NCBI GenBank assembly: GCA_028872955.1
Contig: JAGWNX010000009.1
Location: forward strand, 1 to 63,861
DNA: 63,861 nt
Direction: 5' to 3'
Origin: Acidobacteriota bacterium
GTDB taxonomy: Bacteria > Acidobacteriota > Terriglobia > Terriglobales > Acidobacteriaceae
Positions 43,038 to 52,589 of this stretch are shown here, piece by piece. Every line of letters begins with the position of its first letter. Positions within the stretch are counted from its first letter, which is position 1. The notes beneath the pieces were generated by a model. That model was given only the letters and a program-made list of their open reading frames with translations, made no database searches and had not been told where the DNA came from. A program made the position numbers and the translations under genes.

Positions 43038-45394
43038 TACTGCACGTGCACCGTAGCCATAGAGCCCACTGCGGGCAGGTTGGTCTGGGCGCTGTTCCGT
43101 GCACCAACCTTCACCAGCGACAGGCTGGAATCACCCGCAGTGACCGCCTTGAAGGTCAACACGGCAATGCTTCCCTGCCCGCTGATGCCGCCGGAGTTGG
43201 GCGGGCGCGAAGTTGAAATGGTAACCAGCCCGTTGCCCTCGTCGCGATGCACGATCGAGACGGCCTGGCCATCCCGGCCCAGCAGGTCGCCCGTATCCAC
43301 GTTAACCAGTTGCAGCACCGCAGCGTTGAACTGCATCTGCAGCGGTACGGCAAACAGGTCCTGCCCGTTGGCCAGGTTCACTGCGACAGTGAAGGTGCTA
43401 CCCAGCGGCGGCGTAGTGGTAGACGGCACCACACTCATGCTGACCACCGCTCCCGGCTGGGCAGCGGCAGTGGCCGGCGTGGGGGCCTGGGCCTGCTGGT
43501 TGAGCTGTTGCAACATGGCAGAGGCCGCATTGGCTGCGCTGGTAGGCGTAGTCGCGCGCGGCATCAGGCGCGGGTCTGGCTGGTCGCCGCTGTCAAGCGA
43601 TGCGTCGTGGCGCAGCTCAATCCCCTGGCCCGTGCCCGTGTCGATGGCGCGCGTATTCAGACGCGACAGCACCGACTCGCGCACGATATGCGGAATCATC
43701 AGGAAGACGATCTCGTTGCGCTGCGTCTCCTTATTCTGCGAGCTGAAGAAGTACTTCAGGAACGGGATCTCGCCCAGGAAAGGCGTGCCACTCACATTCT
43801 TGGAGTCGGTCGTCTGCACCAGTCCGGCCAGGATGGAGGGCTCACCCTCCTTCAGCTGAATCACCTGGTCGGTGACGTTCTGCCCGATGATGGGCTCCGT
43901 CACACCCGAGATGGTCACCGAGCCAGTCTGCGACGAGACCTCGATCTTCATCTTCAGCGTGATCTCGCGGTCGTAGTGCACCGTCGGAGTCATGTCGATG
44001 TTCACACCGACGTCCTGATAGGTGAACTGGGTCTGCACGCCGATGCTGGCGATACCCGTGGAGACTCCGGCGTTGTAGGAGCCCGTCGCAATCGGAATCT
44101 TGGAGCCGATCTTGAGCTGCGCGCGCTGGCCGTCCGTGGCGCGGATGCGCGGGTTCTGCAGGATGCGCGTATCCGCATCGGAGAGCAGCGCATTCAAGGT
44201 GGCACCGCTGATGCTGACCGCGTAGTTGTTCGCATTGGTGTGCGCCAGCGTGTTCAGCGTAAAGGCAGACGTCGTGCTGGTGGTCGTTGAGGAGCTGGAG
44301 GTTGAGCTCGTCGCGGTCGGGCTGGCCTGCGGCGTGATCGTCACCGACTGTGGCAGCGTGATGCCGAGGTTGCGAATCTTGTCGCGGCTCACCTCCAGCA
44401 CGGCCACATCCACCACCACCTCGGGCCGGGTGCGGTCCAGGTCGTTCAACAGCTTCTGCGCCAGCAGCAGCTGATCCGGCGTGGCACGCATCACAATTGC
44501 GTTCTGACTCAGCACCGGATACACCTTCACGCTGGGGTCCAGCAGATTACGAATCGCGGTGGTCACCTCGTTCGCATCGTTCTGCTGGGTCGCGTTGGTC
44601 AGGTAGAAGGTCTGCACGGCGAGCTCGTCCAGATCGGTGTGCTTGGTGCGATTGTTGTTCGCGACAAAGATCGTATTCTGCGTGACCGGCTTGTAAAACG
44701 CGCCTCCCACGGTGCCCACGATGCGCAACGCGTCCGACAGGCTGACGCTGGTCAGGTCGATCGGAATGCGCTTGGACTGAAAGTCGGGGTCGAAGAGCAC
44801 GTTCAGCCCGGCCGCCTTGCCAATCGCCTGGTAGATGACCTTCACGTCCTCAACCATGTGCAGCGTGATGGGTTCGTTGGAGACAGGCCTGAGCCGCACA
44901 GGGCCTGAGACACTGCTCAGATCACTCAAGGTCTGGCGCTGGCCTGCCAGGGCCTCGTCCGCTTCGGGCGCTGGGGGCGGAGGTGCAGGCTGAGCAGCCT
45001 GCTGCAGCAGTCCCAGCTCCTGCTGGGCGGCCTGGTTGCCCGGGTCAATGGCGAGGGCACGGCTGAACTCCGCCAGTGCGCCATTGGGATCGCCGCTCTG
45101 CCGCAGCACGCGGCCGCGATTGACATGCGCCACGGCAGCCTGAAAGCGCATCCGCTCCAGATCCGCCTTGTAGCGCAGATCCCTCGGCTTGCGCCTCTGT
45201 GCCTCCAGGTAGTCCTGGTAGGCAGCGTCATAGTCGTCGCGGGCCTCGGCCTGCGCGCCTCGCTTGTTCCAGGTGCCGGCAGTCTGGGCGTGTGCAGGCA
45301 GGGACGCGGTAAACAGTACGGCGCCCGCAAACAGCGACGTGGCCAGCATATGGACCGTGGTCCGTTGCCTGTAAATTAGATGTCCGCGACCCAT
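43037..45394 (-). CDS. Type II/IV secretin with N-terminal TPR and C-terminal cohesin-like domain
   Basis: 785 residues from the ATG at 45394 (ATG 45349 possible); the open frame extends further upstream, but that part overlaps smpB in antisense and is not coding. Signal peptide MLATSLFAGAVLFTASLPAHA; TPR repeats at about residues 40-130 (AYQDYLEAQRRKPRDLRYKA, ALAEFSRALAIDPGNQAAQQ); an STN/N0-like domain (LRPVSNEPITLHMVEDVKVI, LNVLFDPDFQSKRIPIDLTS); a NolW-type N domain (RTRPEVVVDVAVLEVSRDKI); the secretin core ending NEIVFLMIPHIVRE; and a C-terminal beta-sandwich from about 660 that matches the cohesin-like fold (GSTFTVAVNLANGQDLFAVP). It forms the outer-membrane channel for the pseudopilus. 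The TPR plus cohesin architecture differs from plain GspD. Confidence 0.9.
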   Translation of the reverse strand: MGRGHLIYRQRTTVHMLATSLFAGAVLFTASLPAHAQTAGTWNKRGAQAEARDDYDAAYQDYLEAQRRKPRDLRYKADLERMRFQAAVAHVNRGRVLRQSGDPNGALAEFSRALAIDPGNQAAQQELGLLQQAAQPAPPPPAPEADEALAGQRQTLSDLSSVSGPVRLRPVSNEPITLHMVEDVKVIYQAIGKAAGLNVLFDPDFQSKRIPIDLTSVSLSDALRIVGTVGGAFYKPVTQNTIFVANNNRTKHTDLDELAVQTFYLTNATQQNDANEVTTAIRNLLDPSVKVYPVLSQNAIVMRATPDQLLLAQKLLNDLDRTRPEVVVDVAVLEVSRDKIRNLGITLPQSVTITPQASPTATSSTSSSSTTTSTTSAFTLNTLAHTNANNYAVSISGATLNALLSDADTRILQNPRIRATDGQRAQLKIGSKIPIATGSYNAGVSTGIASIGVQTQFTYQDVGVNIDMTPTVHYDREITLKMKIEVSSQTGSVTISGVTEPIIGQNVTDQVIQLKEGEPSILAGLVQTTDSKNVSGTPFLGEIPFLKYFFSSQNKETQRNEIVFLMIPHIVRESVLSRLNTRAIDTGTGQGIELRHDASLDSGDQPDPRLMPRATTPTSAANAASAMLQQLNQQAQAPTPATAAAQPGAVVSMSVVPSTTTPPLGSTFTVAVNLANGQDLFAVPLQMQFNAAVLQLVNVDTGDLLGRDGQAVSIVHRDEGNGLVTISTSRPPNSGGISGQGSIAVLTFKAVTAGDSSLSLVKVGARNSAQTNLPAVGSMATVHVQ

Positions 45395-45697
45395 TCTGCT
45401 TCTGTTTGCGTCCTTTGCACCGTAAAGAGTCCGGCAGAAGCCGGGGCAAACCTCTGCCCATATCGTACGGCGTGAACGAGCCCGTTGGGGAGCCGCGAGG
45501 GCGGAGGTGTAAGCCTCGTTAATCCGTCGCTGGGCGGCGGGCTCGCGTGAGTATAGCATCCGGGCAGTTACGACCTCGTGACAGTTTGCCGGGCTGGCTG
45601 CCGGTTCCAAGGGCCGCGAACCGGTCGGATACCTTAGTTCGACGTGGCTGGCCGGTACAGGTGAGCGTCGCGGCGGCGTGTTAAAGTAAGAAGTTCG
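45395..45697. other. 303-bp intergenic region between divergent secretin and smpB genes
   Basis: It must carry the promoters of both the secretin operon (leftward) and smpB (rightward). A TAAAGT hexamer just before smpB (about 45680) could be a -10 element. No RNA family, operator dyad or repeat was recognised. Confidence 0.4.
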
Positions 45698-46237
45698 ATG
45701 CCTCGCTCGCTCTCCAACCCGACCACGCCGCAGGCTCCCCGCGCGCTGGTGAAGCAGAAGGAGCGCGACCCCGTAGCGGCCGGCAACCGTGACGCTGCCG
45801 TCAATCGCTCGGCCAGCTTCAATTACTTCCTCTCCGACAAGGTTGAGGCCGGGGTGGCGCTGCGCGGCACTGAGGTGAAGTCGATCCGCGAGGGCAAGGC
45901 CAATCTGAAGGACGCCTACGGCCTGCTCAAGGATGGCGAGTGCTTCCTGCTGAACGCCCACATCGGCCCGTTCTCGCACGGCAACAGCATGAATCACGAC
46001 TCCCTGCGCACCCGCAAGCTGCTGCTGCACAAGCGGGAGCTGCGCAAGCTGGAGCAATCGACCCGGCAGAAGGGCTACACGCTCATTCCCACCCGGCTCT
46101 ACTTCCGCAACGGACGCGTCAAGTGTGAGCTGGCCCTGGCCAAAGGCAAGCAGGAGTGGGATAAGCGCGAGACCGAGCGCAAGCGCGAGGCCGACAACGA
46201 GGCGCGCGCGGCGATCGCCCGCGGACAGCGCCGCTAG
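45698..46237 (+). CDS. smpB: SsrA-binding protein SmpB
   Basis: 179 residues. It binds tmRNA and delivers it to stalled ribosomes for trans-translation. The oligonucleotide-binding barrel has FNYFLSDKVEAGVALRGTEVKSIREGKANLKDAY, and the tail NSMNHDSLRTRKLLLHKREL then RVKCELALAKGKQEWDKRET are diagnostic. The C-terminal basic helix is present. An N-terminal extension of about 36 residues precedes the domain, longer than in E. coli (160 aa). tmRNA itself is not in the window. pepA follows 42 bp downstream on the same strand. Confidence 0.95.
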   Translation: MPRSLSNPTTPQAPRALVKQKERDPVAAGNRDAAVNRSASFNYFLSDKVEAGVALRGTEVKSIREGKANLKDAYGLLKDGECFLLNAHIGPFSHGNSMNHDSLRTRKLLLHKRELRKLEQSTRQKGYTLIPTRLYFRNGRVKCELALAKGKQEWDKRETERKREADNEARAAIARGQRR

Positions 46238-46279
46238 TCACTCCCAACCTCACCTCGTCGGGCGAGTTACGATAGTTCC

Positions 46280-47833
46280 ATGATGACCCCGACGGAGACG
46301 ACCCTGCTGTTTGAAGACCCTTCAGGCATCGCGACGCCGATGCTGGCCGTGTTTGCTGTGGACCTGGCCCCCGGCGAAGATGCCGAGCCGCTGATTGCGC
46401 TGATGACCACCTCCAGCGGCGTGAGCAACGCGGCCCGCAAGGTGCTGGGCAGTGGAGAGTTCAAGGCGGGCCTGGGCGAGACCCTGCTGCTGCACGCACC
46501 GGAAGGCATCCGGGCCGAGCGCCTGCTGATCGTGGGCATGGGCAAGGTCCGCCGCCTGACGACAGATGCAGTCCGCAAGGCCGCAGGGGTTGCCGTACGC
46601 TCTGCCAAGCCACGCGGTCTCAGGCAGTTGACCATCGCCCTGCCCGAGGACCATGCGCTCGACGACGAGGCCCTGGAGAGCCTGCCCGTCAGCCTGACCA
46701 CCCGCGCCGTCGTTGAGGGCGCCGTGCTCGCCAACCCGGAGTGGGACACCTACAAGAGCGATCGCAAAGATCGCACCCTGACCACACTGCAGCTGGTGGC
46801 ACCGGCCACCGAGCGCGCCACGCATGCGGAGATCCGCCGCGGTCATGCCGAGGGCCTGATCGTCGCCAACGCGCAGAACACGGCCCGCTCCCTGGTGAAC
46901 GAGCCCGGCAACGTGCTGACCCCCACGGAGCTGGGTCTGCGCGCCACGGAGATGTGTCTGCGCAACGGCCTGAAGTGTGAGGTCCACTCCACCGAGCTGA
47001 TGCAACAGCTGGGCATGAACGCCTTTCTCGCCGTAGCCCGCGGCTCCTCCCAGCCACCGGCACTCATCGTCATGCGCTACGAGCCGCAGGACGCACCGGC
47101 CGACGGCCCGGTACTGGGCCTGGTGGGGAAAGGCATCACCTTTGACACCGGCGGCATCTCGCTGAAGCCTGCCGACGGCATGGAGAAGATGAAGTACGAC
47201 ATGGCCGGTGCCGCCGCCATGATCGGCGCCATGCAGGCCATCGCGCAGCTGAAGCCCAGGGTGCGCGTGACGGCGATCGTCTGCTCCACGGAGAATATGC
47301 CCGATGGCAACGCCTACAAGCCGGGCGACGTGGTCCAGGCCATGTCTGGCAAGACCATCGAGATCATCAACACGGACTGCGAAGGCCGCATGGTGCTGGC
47401 CGATGGCCTGCACTACGCCCGGACTCTTGGTTGCACCCACCTCATCAACGCCGCCACCCTGACCGGCGCGTGCGTGGTGGCACTGGGCATGGTCAACGCC
47501 GGCGCCTTCAGCAACGACGAGACCACCTGGCAGCGCTTTGACCAGGCCCTCCGCGTCTCCGGCGAAAAGTTCTGGCGACTGCCCTGCACGGACGACTATC
47601 GCGACCTCATCAAGAGCCCGATCGCCGACATTCGCAACCAGGGCATCGGCCGCTGGGGCGGTGCGACCACCGCGGCCATGTTCCTGAAGGAGTTTGTGGG
47701 CGACACCCCCTGGGTGCACCTGGACATCGCCGGCTGCGCCTGGAATGAAGAGAACAAGGCGTGGCTGCCCACCGGACCCACCGGCATCGCCGTGCGCTCC
47801 ATAGTGGAGTGGGTGCGGTCCTACGCGGTCTAG
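46280..47833 (+). CDS. pepA: Leucyl aminopeptidase PepA (M17)
   Basis: 517 residues. It removes N-terminal residues from peptides using two metal ions and may also bind DNA like E. coli PepA. The N-terminal alpha/beta domain (VFAVDLAPGEDAEPLIALMT) precedes the catalytic one, which has VGKGITFDTGGISLKPADG, MKYDMAGAAAMIGAM and IINTDCEGRMVLADGLHYA. The family consensus at the last site is NTDAEGRL; here Ala is replaced by Cys and Leu by Met, while the Asp and Glu metal ligands are kept. It is followed by a bidirectional terminator shared with the convergent argS. Confidence 0.94.
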   Translation: MMTPTETTLLFEDPSGIATPMLAVFAVDLAPGEDAEPLIALMTTSSGVSNAARKVLGSGEFKAGLGETLLLHAPEGIRAERLLIVGMGKVRRLTTDAVRKAAGVAVRSAKPRGLRQLTIALPEDHALDDEALESLPVSLTTRAVVEGAVLANPEWDTYKSDRKDRTLTTLQLVAPATERATHAEIRRGHAEGLIVANAQNTARSLVNEPGNVLTPTELGLRATEMCLRNGLKCEVHSTELMQQLGMNAFLAVARGSSQPPALIVMRYEPQDAPADGPVLGLVGKGITFDTGGISLKPADGMEKMKYDMAGAAAMIGAMQAIAQLKPRVRVTAIVCSTENMPDGNAYKPGDVVQAMSGKTIEIINTDCEGRMVLADGLHYARTLGCTHLINAATLTGACVVALGMVNAGAFSNDETTWQRFDQALRVSGEKFWRLPCTDDYRDLIKSPIADIRNQGIGRWGGATTAAMFLKEFVGDTPWVHLDIAGCAWNEENKAWLPTGPTGIAVRSIVEWVRSYAV

Positions 47834-47847
47834 CCTGACGGCAACGC

Positions 47848-47874
47848 AAAAAGCCTCCGCTCGGGAGGCTTTTT
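47848..47874. terminator. Bidirectional intrinsic terminator between pepA and argS
   Basis: AAAAAGCCTCC (47848-47858) and GGAGGCTTTTT (47864-47874) pair perfectly around a 5-nt loop, with an A-tract on one side and a T-tract on the other, as expected for two convergent genes. Confidence 0.9.
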
Positions 47875-47885
47875 GTTGCCTGCGG

Positions 47886-49907
47886 CTACATGACCGGCGG
47901 AGCCTCGATGCCTAGGTAGCCCAGCGCGCGCGTCATCTCACGCTGCGCTACGGCTGCAGTCGCCAGCAGCACCGTCTTCCGGCTGGGGTCCGTCTCGTTC
48001 AGAATGTGGTGGCGGTGGTAGAAGTTGTTGAACTGCTGCGCCAGCTGGAAGGCATACTTGGCCAGATAGGCGGGCTCGGAGGTCGCGATCGACTGCTCCA
48101 GCACCAGCGTCAGCTTGGAGACCAGCAGCCAGGTCTCCCACAGTGTGCTTCCCTGCTCGCCATCCATAGCTGCGGAGAGTGCCTCAGCGTCCAGGGCCAG
48201 CATGGCCGCCAGCGCAGCCTCTGCGGTCGTCTCCGCCTTGCGGAAGATGTTTGCCGCGCGCACAATGGCGTACTGCACGTAGGGGCCGGTCTCGCCCTCA
48301 AAGCTCAGCGCATCCTTGAAGTCAAACGCAATCACCGTGTTGCGTGTGTAGCGCAGCATGAAGTAGCGTAGCGCGCCCACCGCCACCTGGGTAGCAATGC
48401 TGCGACGTTCCTGCTGCGTCAGAGCCGGGTGCCGCTCATCCACCTGCTGTTGCGCGGCATCAATCAGGCGATCCAGCAGGTCGTCTGCTTTGACGCCGAA
48501 GCCTTTGCGCCCGCTCACCTCAATGTAGGCACGCTTCTGGTCCTCTTCGCTGATCGGATACCCGAGTTCCAGCGCACAGCGCGGCGTCAACGCCACCATC
48601 TCATAACTGAAGTGGGTATAGCGGTCTGCCTCTGCCGTAAAGCCCATGCCGCGCAGCGCAGCAATCACGTTGTTTTGCGGGTCGTTCTGGCGCGAATCGA
48701 TCACGTTATAGATCGCGTCGGCCTGGCCAAAGGTTGGTGGCTGCTCGCCCTCGCGCCCGGCCGTCGAGATCCAGCAGGTGTGGGTCGTGTACTGGTGAAA
48801 CGGCGCGTAGCCAAAGTCCTTGCCCGGCAGCAGACCAAACTTCCACAGGTGGTAGGCAATGTCCTTGCCCACGTACGTCACCGTGCCGTTAGAGCGCACG
48901 ATCACCTTGGCGTCCTCGTCTGGCCCATCGGTCGTCTCGGCCTCGTTTCCGGCACGCCGCATCACCCAGCAGCCCTTGTTCTTCCCTTCCGTCTCCTGGT
49001 ACAGCACGCCCTTCTCGATCATCAGCGCGCGCGCTGCATCCCAGAAGTGCAGCGACAGAATCTCGCTCTCGCGCGGCAAAAAGTCATACTCGATGCCGAG
49101 CCGTTGCATCGTCTCCAGATGACGCCGCAACACGGCGGTCGCCACCAGGTCGGCGATCTCGGCCGTCTCGTTGCCGCCATGCTCGAGTGCGTGCAGCGTA
49201 TCCAGCCGCACCTGCTTGCGCCGTGCCAGCTCTGCGGCATCGGTAGAGTCGGTGTACCACTGGCTGACGCGCGCGTACAGATCCCAGCAGTAGTAGTCAA
49301 AGCGCGTGCCCTCAGCGGCCAGGCGCTGTTGCAGCGCTCGCACGGTATCCAGATCAAACTGCTCCAGCTCGCGCAGCCCCACCACCACGTCTGCCACCTG
49401 CACGCCCGTGTTGTCGATGTAGTTCTGCACCCCCACCTGATAGCCGGACTTGTAGGAATCCGGCCGCAACAGGCGCTGGAAGGTGTCGCCCAGAATGGCG
49501 TTACGCAGATGGCCGATGTGGGCTGCCTTGTTGGGGTTGATGCTGGTGTGTTCAATCAGCCGGAAGCCCGGCCCGCCGATGTCGGCGTGGCGGTCCTGCG
49601 CAATCTGCTGCGTCGCCGCGACGCGGTTCAGCCGCACGTTCAGATACCCGGCACCGGCAACCTCCACCGCAGCCACGCCGGGCAGTGAGGCCAGGTCTGC
49701 CGAGAGCTCCGCCGCCAGTTCCTGCGCAATGGCGCGCGGAGCCTTACGCAGCCGCTTGGCCAGCTCAAAGGCGACCGGCAACGCCAGCTCGCCAAGCGCG
49801 ATGCTGGGTGGCTGCTCCACCACCAGCTGACTAAGGGTGACTTCGTACCTGGCGAGCAGAATGCTCTGGATGCGTGCCTGAAGGGATTGCTGAACGATGC
49901 GATACAT
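47886..49907 (-). CDS. argS: Arginyl-tRNA synthetase
   Basis: 673 residues, longer than the E. coli enzyme (577). Class I synthetase: N-terminal Arg-S-type additional domain (residues 1-110), HIGH motif in NPNKAAHIGHLRNAILGD at about 130, the tRNA/arginine-site block YIDNTGVQVADVVVG, and a DALRP-type anticodon-binding C-terminal domain containing RAANIFRKA and QFNNFYHRHHILNE. The KMSKS site is the variant SGRKGFGVKADDLLD, as in several bacterial ArgS. It charges tRNA-Arg, including the unusual tRNA-Arg(CCT) at 31594, whose acceptor/discriminator and anticodon are normal. It is convergent with pepA. Confidence 0.96.
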   Translation of the reverse strand: MYRIVQQSLQARIQSILLARYEVTLSQLVVEQPPSIALGELALPVAFELAKRLRKAPRAIAQELAAELSADLASLPGVAAVEVAGAGYLNVRLNRVAATQQIAQDRHADIGGPGFRLIEHTSINPNKAAHIGHLRNAILGDTFQRLLRPDSYKSGYQVGVQNYIDNTGVQVADVVVGLRELEQFDLDTVRALQQRLAAEGTRFDYYCWDLYARVSQWYTDSTDAAELARRKQVRLDTLHALEHGGNETAEIADLVATAVLRRHLETMQRLGIEYDFLPRESEILSLHFWDAARALMIEKGVLYQETEGKNKGCWVMRRAGNEAETTDGPDEDAKVIVRSNGTVTYVGKDIAYHLWKFGLLPGKDFGYAPFHQYTTHTCWISTAGREGEQPPTFGQADAIYNVIDSRQNDPQNNVIAALRGMGFTAEADRYTHFSYEMVALTPRCALELGYPISEEDQKRAYIEVSGRKGFGVKADDLLDRLIDAAQQQVDERHPALTQQERRSIATQVAVGALRYFMLRYTRNTVIAFDFKDALSFEGETGPYVQYAIVRAANIFRKAETTAEAALAAMLALDAEALSAAMDGEQGSTLWETWLLVSKLTLVLEQSIATSEPAYLAKYAFQLAQQFNNFYHRHHILNETDPSRKTVLLATAAVAQREMTRALGYLGIEAPPVM

Positions 49908-49936
49908 GCATCCCTAGTTTACGCGAAGCTGCCGCT

Positions 49937-50989
49937 TCAGCCCGGCAACTCCTCGGGCAGCGTCTCAATCTCGTCCAGCAGCGGCTTGCGATTCTGCTGG
50001 TGCGCGCGATGCACCAGAAACAGAATGCCGCCGACTCCGGTAATCGTGACCAGCATCCACGCATGCAGCGCCAGGCCATACAGGGCTGCCGCTGCAGGGT
50101 CAGCTCCATGCGTGGCCAGGGACTTCTGTGCCGCAGCCTCAAACGGTCCGATACCGCCTGGCGAACTGGGAATGAGGAACGACAGGTTCACAAAAGAGAC
50201 CGCGTTCCAAGGCCCCAGCGCGTCGGAGGCCAGGCCGATCAGTCTGGCCGCTGAGAGAAAGATGATGCCCTCGCACGTCCAGATGACCACGGTCTCACCC
50301 AGCAGGAAGAGCGTGCCCAGCAGGCCAATCTGCCGGATGCAATCCAGCGCGAGCAGAATCCAATGCTCCAGCTTGGCCAGCAGGCCATGCGCAGGCAGCT
50401 TCGCAAACAGATGACGCAGCGGCTCCGCCAGCACGCGCGCGCCCAGCAGCAGTACCAGGATGCCCAGAGCGGAGACGCCTACGGCAAGATCTGCCCCCAG
50501 CCGCAGCTTCGGCGAGACGCCCGAAGCCATCGTCACCAGAAAGAGGACCGCGAGGATGAAGATGTCGAGCAGCTTCTCCAGAATGACCGTCGAGAGGATG
50601 TACGACGGCGTCGCATTCAGGTCAGAGGCATAGGTGAAGACGCGCATAATGTCGCCGATGCGCAGAGGCAGAATGTTGTTGGCCGCCAGAGACGTCATCA
50701 GGATGCGCGCGCAGGCACCGAAGCTTGCCCCGGTGGACCGCATCATGCGCGACCACCGATGGCTGCGCAGCGTGTAGCTTGCAACAGAGAACAGGACAAA
50801 CGGCAGCAGCCAGAAGGGCTCTACCAGTCGCAGACCACGCAGTTGCGCGCTGCTGATTGCGGGTCGCCCGTGCGGAAAGAAGGTCCGCATCAGGAAGAAG
50901 ATGCTGATCAGCAGCCCCGGAATGGTCTTGACCAGTTTGCTGGCCAGGCTGGCCGGTGGCGGAGTCTGAACAGCCGAGGCAGCCGTCAT
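49937..50989 (-). CDS. Flippase-like membrane protein (LPG synthase TM / UPF0104 family)
   Basis: 350 residues with about eight membrane helices. It matches the lysylphosphatidylglycerol synthase transmembrane/UPF0104 group: LPFVLFSVASYTLRSHRWSR, SLAANNILPLRIGDIMRVF and FVNLSFLIPSSPGGIGPFEA (the conserved P-x-PGGxG-x-E loop). The group includes phospholipid or glycolipid translocases and the membrane half of MprF; no aminoacyl-transferase domain is present here. A lipid flippase role is inferred. It is followed at 30 bp by argS on the same strand, which may mean co-transcription. Confidence 0.83.
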   Translation of the reverse strand: MTAASAVQTPPPASLASKLVKTIPGLLISIFFLMRTFFPHGRPAISSAQLRGLRLVEPFWLLPFVLFSVASYTLRSHRWSRMMRSTGASFGACARILMTSLAANNILPLRIGDIMRVFTYASDLNATPSYILSTVILEKLLDIFILAVLFLVTMASGVSPKLRLGADLAVGVSALGILVLLLGARVLAEPLRHLFAKLPAHGLLAKLEHWILLALDCIRQIGLLGTLFLLGETVVIWTCEGIIFLSAARLIGLASDALGPWNAVSFVNLSFLIPSSPGGIGPFEAAAQKSLATHGADPAAAALYGLALHAWMLVTITGVGGILFLVHRAHQQNRKPLLDEIETLPEELPG

Positions 50990-51117
50990 CGAGACACCGC
51001 CGCAGCGGGTACGCCAGGGGTGCAGGTTACAGCGGAGCGAGTAAGCATCGTCATGCGGGCAATCCGATTGTACTGAAATCTGTGGCCGTCAGCCCGCACA
51101 CCGCCTGCGCCACATTC

Positions 51118-52407
51118 TTACGCGCCTGTCACCGCGGCAAAGCTCGCATCCAGAATCCTGATCGCCTCGTCCACGTCGGCCTTGCCGATGTTCATGGCTG
51201 GCGACATGCGCAGCACATTGGCGTACATCCCGCCCTTGCCAATCAGCAACCCGCGCTCGCGGGCCGCCTCCAGCATCTGGTTGGCCATGGCCGCCGCGGG
51301 GGCCTTGCTGACCGGGTCGGTCACCAGTTCCAGCGCCTGCATCAGCCCCATGCCCCGGACCTCGCCGATGACGTTGTACTTCTGCTGCAAGGCCAGCAGG
51401 GCCTCGCGGAAGTACCCGCCGACAACGTCGCAGTTGGTCATCAGGTCATCTTCTTCAATCAGGTCGATGACCGCCTTGGCCGTAACGCTGGCCACAGGAT
51501 TGCCGCCGAAGGTGCAGATCGTCGGTGCCTGGTAGCTATCGGCGACCTCGGGTGTGGAGACCGTCAGCCCGATGGGATAGCCATTGCCCAGGCTCTTGGC
51601 CGCGGTCATAATGTCGGGCTCCACCTCCCAGTGCTCAATGCCGAACCACTTCTTCCCGGTGCGTCCCCAGCCCGTCTGCACTTCATCGGCGATGAACACG
51701 CCGCCGTACTGCTTCACAATGCTGAAGGCCAGCTTGAAGTACTCCTTGGGCGGGGTGATAAAGCCGCCGACGCCCTGGATCGGCTCAGCGATCATGCCGG
51801 CGATGGCACCGCTGGTGCTGGACTGGATGACCGCCTCGATATCCTTGGCGCACGCCACCTCGCAGGAGGGGTACGTCTTGCCCATCGGGCAGCGATAGCA
51901 GTAAGGATTCATGGCATGTACGATGCCCACCTGGTAGCTGGCCTTACGCCAGGCGCTGATGCCGGTCAGCGACTTGGTGAGCGACGAGCGGCCACTGTAG
52001 GAGTGGCGCAGCGCTACAATCTCCAGGTTTCCGGTGTGCATCCGGGCAGAGTCGATGGCCGTCTCGTTGGCTTCGGTTCCGCTGGTGGTAAAGAAGCTCT
52101 TCTGCAGGCGACCGGGCGTGATGCTGGCGATCTTCTCTGCCAGTGCCACCATCGCCTGGTGGGGATAGAGCGTGGAGGTGTGGCCGAGCTTATCCATCTG
52201 CGCCTTAACCGGCTGCAGGATGCGCGGATTGGCGTGCCCCACGCCCACCGTGACGATGCCACCAAAGAAGTCCAGATACTGGCGGCCCTCCACGTCCCAC
52301 ACATGCTGCATCTGCCCGCGCTCCAGCGGCAGGGGGTCAGCAAAGTAATTGGCAATGGCCGGATAGATGAACTGCTTGTTTTTGCGGTTAATCTCGCTGC
52401 GCTCCAT
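51118..52407 (-). CDS. Class III pyridoxal-phosphate aminotransferase
   Basis: 429 residues, fold type I. The N-terminal part has MQHVWDVEGRQYLDFFGGIV, GTEANETAIDSARMHTG and HSYSGRS. The PLP site has FIADEVQTGWGRTGKKWFG with the Asp, and the Schiff-base Lys in TAAKSLGNGYPIG. The order and length fit the alanine-glyoxylate/4-aminobutyrate/acetylornithine group and best the AGXT2-like subgroup. An unusual cysteine-rich loop, NPYCYRCPMGKTYPSCEVAC, with five Cys, lies in the middle. Substrate and pathway are not evident from neighbours, which are a flippase-like and a polytopic membrane protein. The assigned start is preceded by a weak ribosome site. Confidence 0.87.
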   Translation of the reverse strand: MERSEINRKNKQFIYPAIANYFADPLPLERGQMQHVWDVEGRQYLDFFGGIVTVGVGHANPRILQPVKAQMDKLGHTSTLYPHQAMVALAEKIASITPGRLQKSFFTTSGTEANETAIDSARMHTGNLEIVALRHSYSGRSSLTKSLTGISAWRKASYQVGIVHAMNPYCYRCPMGKTYPSCEVACAKDIEAVIQSSTSGAIAGMIAEPIQGVGGFITPPKEYFKLAFSIVKQYGGVFIADEVQTGWGRTGKKWFGIEHWEVEPDIMTAAKSLGNGYPIGLTVSTPEVADSYQAPTICTFGGNPVASVTAKAVIDLIEEDDLMTNCDVVGGYFREALLALQQKYNVIGEVRGMGLMQALELVTDPVSKAPAAAMANQMLEAARERGLLIGKGGMYANVLRMSPAMNIGKADVDEAIRILDASFAAVTGA

Positions 52408-52589
52408 TTGACGGACACACCCCCCTGCGAAGTAAGTTTTTACTATACGTTGGGCGGCTGCGAAGCTGGTTGTTGTTTTTTCGATCCATGATCTCCTTCG
52501 CAGCGCACAACTTTACGCGGCATCTGGCGTCTGACCTGTAGATACCTGCGGTCTGACGTGTTGGCACCTGCGAGATTGAGGCAGATTTT

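Noticed and set aside
45395-46057. N-terminal extension of the secretin open frame overlapping smpB
   Set aside because: It has no signal or domain features, and a proper signal peptide begins at 45394 or 45349.
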